From NCBI GenBank assembly GCA_903837135.1, contig CAILTK010000077.1:1-35561 (forward strand): DNA of 35,561 nucleotides. The letters run 5' to 3'. Under the pieces are notes generated by a model. That model was not told the DNA's origin and did not search any database. It saw nothing but the letters and a program-made list of their open reading frames with translations. This document shows positions 32,099-35,561 of this stretch, piece by piece (within the stretch, counting starts at the first letter, position 1; each line of letters starts with the position of its first letter). A program made the position numbers and the translations under genes. This stretch comes from an uncultured Caulobacterales bacterium. GTDB lineage: Bacteria > Pseudomonadota > Alphaproteobacteria > Caulobacterales > Caulobacteraceae.

Positions 32099-33004
32099 TC
32101 AGGCGATGGAGATGACCAGCTTGCCGGTGACGTGGCCCATGGCGCTCACCGCCTGCGCCTCCGCTGTTTGCTCGAGGCCAAACGTGCGGTCCACATTCAG
32201 TCGGAAACGCCCATCGGCGCAGAGGCGAGCCACTTCGGCCAGGATTCGTTCGGGATGTCTTGGTGGTCCGCGAGAGAATCTGGCTCCGTACTGCTCCGCC
32301 GAGAAATCGGCGACGGACACGACGCGCGAAGCATCGCCGACGATGTCGATCAGCGCCGGGATGATCCCGGAGCCGGCGATATCGAGGGCGGCGTCCACAC
32401 CGCCGGGCGCGAGCGCGCGCACGCGATCCGACAGGCCGGGACCATAGGTCGTCGGGACAGCGCCGAACGAGCGCAGATAGTCATGATTTTGCGCGCTCGC
32501 CGTGCCGATCACGTTGATCCCGCGCAGGCGAGCGAACTGCATCACCGCCGAGCCGATCCCGCCCGCGGCGCCGCTCACCAGAAGCGTGTCGCCGGCTTTC
32601 GCTCCCACGTCGTCAAGGGCCCGCGTCGCCGTTTCGGCGATGACCGGAAGACCGCCCGCGACCTCGAACGGCAGGTCATCGGGCTTGTGAACCCAGTGCG
32701 TCAGGACCGCGTTTTGCGCCACCGTGTTCTCGCCAAAGCCGAACACGGCGTCGCCAGGCACGACGCCCCGGACGCTCCGACCGACCTCGTCGACCACACC
32801 GGAGGCCTCCACACCGACACCCGCGGGAAGTGTCAGCGCCTCGAACGCCCGGTACTGTCCGGCGCGACGTTTCCAGTCCGATGGATTGACGCCCGCCGCC
32901 CTGACCGAGATCCGGATCTGGCCCGCTCCGGCCCGCGGCGCGGCGATCTCGACCACGCGCAGAACCTCCGGTCCCCCATACTGGCTGAACTGAACCGCTC
33001 TCAT
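32099..33004 (-). CDS. Zinc-free quinone oxidoreductase-like MDR dehydrogenase
   Basis: The 301-residue protein starts at ATG 33004 with a strong GGAGGGGGG site. The GroES-like start is MRAVQFSQYGGPEVLRVVE with RAAGVNPSDWKRRAG. The Rossmann motif SGAAGGIGSAVMQFARLRG lies near 144-162. The usual zinc Cys ligands are absent, as in quinone oxidoreductases. It reduces quinones or enones with NAD(P)H. Divergence from a TetR gene is typical for this kind of enzyme, often in responses to reactive compounds. Confidence 0.92.
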   Translation of the reverse strand: MRAVQFSQYGGPEVLRVVEIAAPRAGAGQIRISVRAAGVNPSDWKRRAGQYRAFEALTLPAGVGVEASGVVDEVGRSVRGVVPGDAVFGFGENTVAQNAVLTHWVHKPDDLPFEVAGGLPVIAETATRALDDVGAKAGDTLLVSGAAGGIGSAVMQFARLRGINVIGTASAQNHDYLRSFGAVPTTYGPGLSDRVRALAPGGVDAALDIAGSGIIPALIDIVGDASRVVSVADFSAEQYGARFSRGPPRHPERILAEVARLCADGRFRLNVDRTFGLEQTAEAQAVSAMGHVTGKLVISIA

Positions 33005-33052
33005 GCGCGCCCCCCTCCGCGCGTCAGGCTTCCGCGCCATACCGGATATGTT

Positions 33053-33069
33053 TATATACTGCGTATAGA
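33053..33069. promoter_or_regulatory. TetR operator, copy 1
   Basis: TATATACTGCGTATAGA has 7-bp arms (6 of 7 pairing) around TGC. It lies 49 bases upstream of the oxidoreductase start and overlaps AT-rich sequence that includes a -10-like TATAAA read on the minus strand. It matches copy 2 closely, with the shared core TATACTG-GTA. Confidence 0.6.
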
Positions 33070-33107
33070 TTTCGTTTAGGGTTCGGGAGTCGAGGAGTCA
33101 AGCTGAA

Positions 33108-33124
33108 TGTATACTGGGTACACA
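33108..33124. promoter_or_regulatory. TetR operator, copy 2
   Basis: TGTATACTGGGTACACA has 7-bp arms (6 of 7 pairing) around TGG, 55 bases from copy 1. It contains a -10-like TATACT (33110-33115) for the TetR gene and ends ten bases before the TetR ATG, so it would support self-repression. Confidence 0.6.
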
Positions 33125-33134
33125 AACACACATC

Positions 33135-33785
33135 ATGACTGATCCCACGTCTCCGCCAGCCGACCGGCGCACCCGCAAACGCCTCGCCACCCGACAGGCG
33201 ATCTCCCTGGCCGCCGACCGCCTGTTTCGCGCGCGGGGCTTCGAGCACGTGACGGTCGATGAGATCGCCGAGGCCGCCGATGTCGGGCGGATGACCGTGT
33301 TCAATCACTTCGCCCGTAAGGAGGACATGGTCTTCGATCGCGACGAGGAGGGACGTGAGATCCTGCGCGACGCCTTGCGGGCGCGCGACCCCGGCGTCTC
33401 GCCGATCGAGACGCTGCGCCGGCGGGCGCACAGACTCGTCGCCGAGCAGGCGCCCTTCGTGCGGTTTTCCGACGCCAGCCGGGCGTTCGTGCAGACGGTC
33501 GAAGACAGCGAGACCCTCAAGGCCCGGGCCAGGGCGATCAGAGACGAACTCGCCCAGGTCGTGACATCGGCCTTGGCCGAGAGCGTGGGGCGCGACCCCA
33601 CCGATCCAGACGCCCATCTGGCGGCCGGCCTGCTCCTGGCGACCTGGACCGTGGCCTTCGTCCAGGGCCACCTGACGTTTCGGACCATGCGGAATCCGGA
33701 GACGGCGGAAGCGACCTTCCTCGCCCTGGTCGACAAGGGCGCCAAAGGCGCCGAGGCGGCGATGGCCGGCACGCCGTACGCCTGA
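33135..33785 (+). CDS. TetR-family transcriptional regulator
   Basis: The 216-residue protein has the N-terminal HTH LFRARGFEHVTVDEIAEAADVGRMTVFNHFARKEDMV (about 30-66), which is a standard TetR DNA-binding domain. The C-terminal ligand domain is helical and variable. No ribosome site precedes ATG 33135; the predicted -10 gives a leader of only about a dozen bases. It should repress itself and the divergent oxidoreductase, and perhaps the MFS exporter behind that. The ligand is unknown. Confidence 0.93.
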   Translation: MTDPTSPPADRRTRKRLATRQAISLAADRLFRARGFEHVTVDEIAEAADVGRMTVFNHFARKEDMVFDRDEEGREILRDALRARDPGVSPIETLRRRAHRLVAEQAPFVRFSDASRAFVQTVEDSETLKARARAIRDELAQVVTSALAESVGRDPTDPDAHLAAGLLLATWTVAFVQGHLTFRTMRNPETAEATFLALVDKGAKGAEAAMAGTPYA

Positions 33786-33893
33786 ACGCCAGCCTTCGGC
33801 TTTGGGAGTGACCGGCGCTGGGGTGACCAGAGCTGAACGCTTGCAGCGATCCCGCCGCCGGTCGACAAAGGCCCCTCGCATCGGAGGGCGGAC

Positions 33894-34970
33894 ATGCTGA
33901 AGTGGATCATCGGGCTGGCGGCGCTGGCGCTGGCCGGAGGCGCGGCGGCGCAGACGGTCGACCCGGCCTGGCATGCGCGCGAGGGCGACCATGTGGTCAA
34001 GGCCTACCGCTTCAAGGACGGCGAGACCCTGCCCGAGGTCCGGCTTCACTACATGACGCTCGGCGAGCCGCGTCGCGACGCCGCGGGCCATGTGCTCAAC
34101 GCCGTGATGATCCTGCACGGCACCGGCGGGACCGGCCAGCAGTTCCTGGCTCCCCAGTTCGCCGGGGTGCTCTACAGGCCGGGCGGGCTGCTGGATCCGG
34201 CCAAGTACTTCATCATCCTGCCCGACAACATAGGCCACGGGAAATCGTCCAAGCCGTCCGACGGCCTGCACATGCGCTTTCCCAAATACGACTACGACGA
34301 CATGGTGGCGCTGCAGCACGCCCTCCTGGTCGACGGGCTGAAGGTGGATCGGCTGCGGCTGATCCTCGGCACCTCGATGGGCTGCATGCACGCCTTCGTG
34401 TGGGGCGAGACCTATCCGACCTTCGCCCGGGCCCTGGCCCCGTTCGCCTGCCTGCCGACCGCCCTCGTCGGCCGCAACCGCCTCTGGCGCGCCCTGTCGA
34501 TGCAGGCGATCGAACAGGACCCGGCGTGGGCGGGCGGGGAGTACAGGTCCGAGCCCCTCGGCGGTTTGCGCGCCGCCCGGATCGTCAACGTGATCGCCGG
34601 CTCCGCGCCGATCCAGATGCAGAAGGACCTGCCGACCCGCGCCGCCGCCGACGCCCGCGCGACGGCGATCCTCAACGGCGCCGCCACGGCCACCGACGCC
34701 AACGACTACCTCTACCAGCTCGACGCCTCGCGCGACTACGACCCCTCCCCGGCCCTTGAAGCCATCACCGCGCCGGTGCTGTGGATCAACTCCGGCGATG
34801 ACTTCATCAACCCGCCCGAACTCGGCATCGCCCAGCAACTCGCTCCCCGGATCAGGAAGGCCCGCTTCGTCCTCGTCCCCGCCAGCGCTCAGACCCATGG
34901 CCACGGCACCCACACCTGGGCGGCGGTGTGGGAGCAGGACCTGGCGTGGCTAATGAAGGAGACCGAGTAA
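33894..34970 (+). CDS. Exported alpha/beta hydrolase, MetX-like (homoserine acetyltransferase fold)
   Basis: The protein has 358 residues with GGAGGGCGG before ATG 33894. The signal peptide MLKWIIGLAALALAGGAAA places it in the periplasm. The fold and motifs are those of the MetX group: LHYMTLGEPRRD, VMILHGTGGTG, FIILPDNIGHGKSSKPSDGL, and the nucleophile S161 in LGTSMGCMHAFVWGE. The acid is D302 or D303 in INSGDDFINPPE, and the His lies among H335/H337/H340 in THGHGTHTW. True MetX is cytoplasmic and makes O-acetylhomoserine; export makes that role unlikely, so a hydrolase or acyltransferase on another substrate is favoured. Confidence 0.88.
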   Translation: MLKWIIGLAALALAGGAAAQTVDPAWHAREGDHVVKAYRFKDGETLPEVRLHYMTLGEPRRDAAGHVLNAVMILHGTGGTGQQFLAPQFAGVLYRPGGLLDPAKYFIILPDNIGHGKSSKPSDGLHMRFPKYDYDDMVALQHALLVDGLKVDRLRLILGTSMGCMHAFVWGETYPTFARALAPFACLPTALVGRNRLWRALSMQAIEQDPAWAGGEYRSEPLGGLRAARIVNVIAGSAPIQMQKDLPTRAAADARATAILNGAATATDANDYLYQLDASRDYDPSPALEAITAPVLWINSGDDFINPPELGIAQQLAPRIRKARFVLVPASAQTHGHGTHTWAAVWEQDLAWLMKETE

Positions 34971-35030
34971 AATTCGCGTTGTTGAGGTCCGCGCGGTAAA
35001 GCGCCAGTTCGACGGTTTGTGGAGTGTGGC

Positions 35031-35561
35031 GTGAAGCGCTTAACCGGGTTTGTCGTGTGCCTCGTGGTCGCCGCGCCGGCGGCCGTTCATGCGGCGGCGC
35101 CCGCGTTTCCGCCTTATCCCCCCGTACAGAACACGGCGGCGGTCCGGGAGTGGATCGCCGCGCAGACCGATCTGCAGCCGAGCGAGATCACCATCATCGA
35201 CGGCGGCGCCGTCTATGGCCTGCCCGCCTCGCCCGACAACCACGACGTCGGCGGGGTATCGACCCGCGTCGTGCGGGAAGAGGTGGTCGACGCCGCCCTC
35301 GCCGCCCGACGCGGCGGCCGCTCCTCGCGGGCGATCGTCGCCTTCGACTGCGCCCACAAACAGTATGGGATCACCAGCGCCATGGTCTTCCCGGGCACGA
35401 ACCTGTCGGGCGCCGGCAGGCCGATTTCGAGCGCGGCCTGGCTCGCCGCCTCGCCCGTCTACCTGTTCGACCTGGCCGGCGCGGTCTGCGCCGCGGATCA
35501 GCCGGCGCTGGCCCCGGCGACACCCGCGCCGGTCGCCGCGCAGACGCCCTCCATCCGACCC
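35031..35561 (+). CDS. Secreted protein of unknown function (3' end outside window)
   Basis: The frame opens at GTG 35031, six bases after GGAG, and runs to the last base with no stop (177 codons). MKRLTGFVVCLVVAAPAAVHA is a signal peptide. The mature part has AIVAFDCAHKQYGI and PVYLFDLAGAVCA, two Cys at a spacing that recalls surface-adhesin-E-like domains, but the match is weak. The region after about residue 163 is Ala/Pro-rich and may be a linker to a further domain outside the window. Confidence 0.75.
   Translation, partial: MKRLTGFVVCLVVAAPAAVHAAAPAFPPYPPVQNTAAVREWIAAQTDLQPSEITIIDGGAVYGLPASPDNHDVGGVSTRVVREEVVDAALAARRGGRSSRAIVAFDCAHKQYGITSAMVFPGTNLSGAGRPISSAAWLAASPVYLFDLAGAVCAADQPALAPATPAPVAAQTPSIRP

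Noticed and set aside
1-35561. Phage, integrative element or CRISPR content
   Set aside because: No integrase, transposase, att-like direct repeat, tRNA boundary or spaced repeats were seen, and base composition looks even throughout.

Overview
The window is very GC-rich and densely coded on both strands. Three things point to an alphaproteobacterium of the Caulobacterales type (Phenylobacterium/Caulobacter-like): two large TonB-dependent receptors, one of them of the long Caulobacter/Xanthomonas kind; a NodT-type outer-membrane factor; and palindromic intergenic repeats of a style common in that group. The genus is an inference. I see no rRNA, tRNA, CRISPR array, transposase, integrase or phage gene. 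The region reads as ordinary chromosome rich in accessory surface, uptake and resistance functions.

Layout. 1-5832: the start of a secreted glycine-rich protein (its C-terminus lies outside the window), a divergent secreted glycoside-hydrolase-like protein with a discoidin domain, and a convergent TonB receptor with a strong hairpin in its leader. 5996-8177: an overlapping ArsR repressor/SRPBCC pair with an operator across the repressor start codon, then a cupin_8/JmjC-like oxygenase. 8476-13241: a three-domain membrane protein (GH18-like, NodB deacetylase, GT2 synthase) that meets a GT-C-like membrane protein tail to tail with a 58-base overlap. 13268-19477: a possible uptake unit made of a sigma70-like promoter with a palindrome at the start site, a TonB receptor, an exported 2H phosphoesterase, an MFS carrier and a convergent ROK regulator. 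19656-25918: a DUF6491-like periplasmic protein, a divergent SDR/AraC pair, an unusual class A beta-lactamase-like protein, a large inverted repeat, an exported M19 dipeptidase that seems to start at ATT, a single-domain response regulator and a small membrane protein. 26028-30681: a tightly overlapping MacAB/TolC-type efflux operon. 30816-33785: a Tet-like MFS exporter and a quinone-oxidoreductase-like enzyme, divergent from a TetR regulator with two matching 17-bp operators between them. 33894-35561: an exported MetX-like alpha/beta hydrolase and the start of a secreted protein of unknown function.

How the parts work together. The clearest candidate for an undescribed system is 13268-19477, where outer-membrane uptake, periplasmic phosphodiester cleavage, inner-membrane transport and a sugar-type regulator sit side by side. 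The window also groups several defence functions: a beta-lactamase-like enzyme, a tripartite pump, and an MFS exporter plus oxidoreductase under a TetR. All functions are read from sequence motifs only; no database search was possible.
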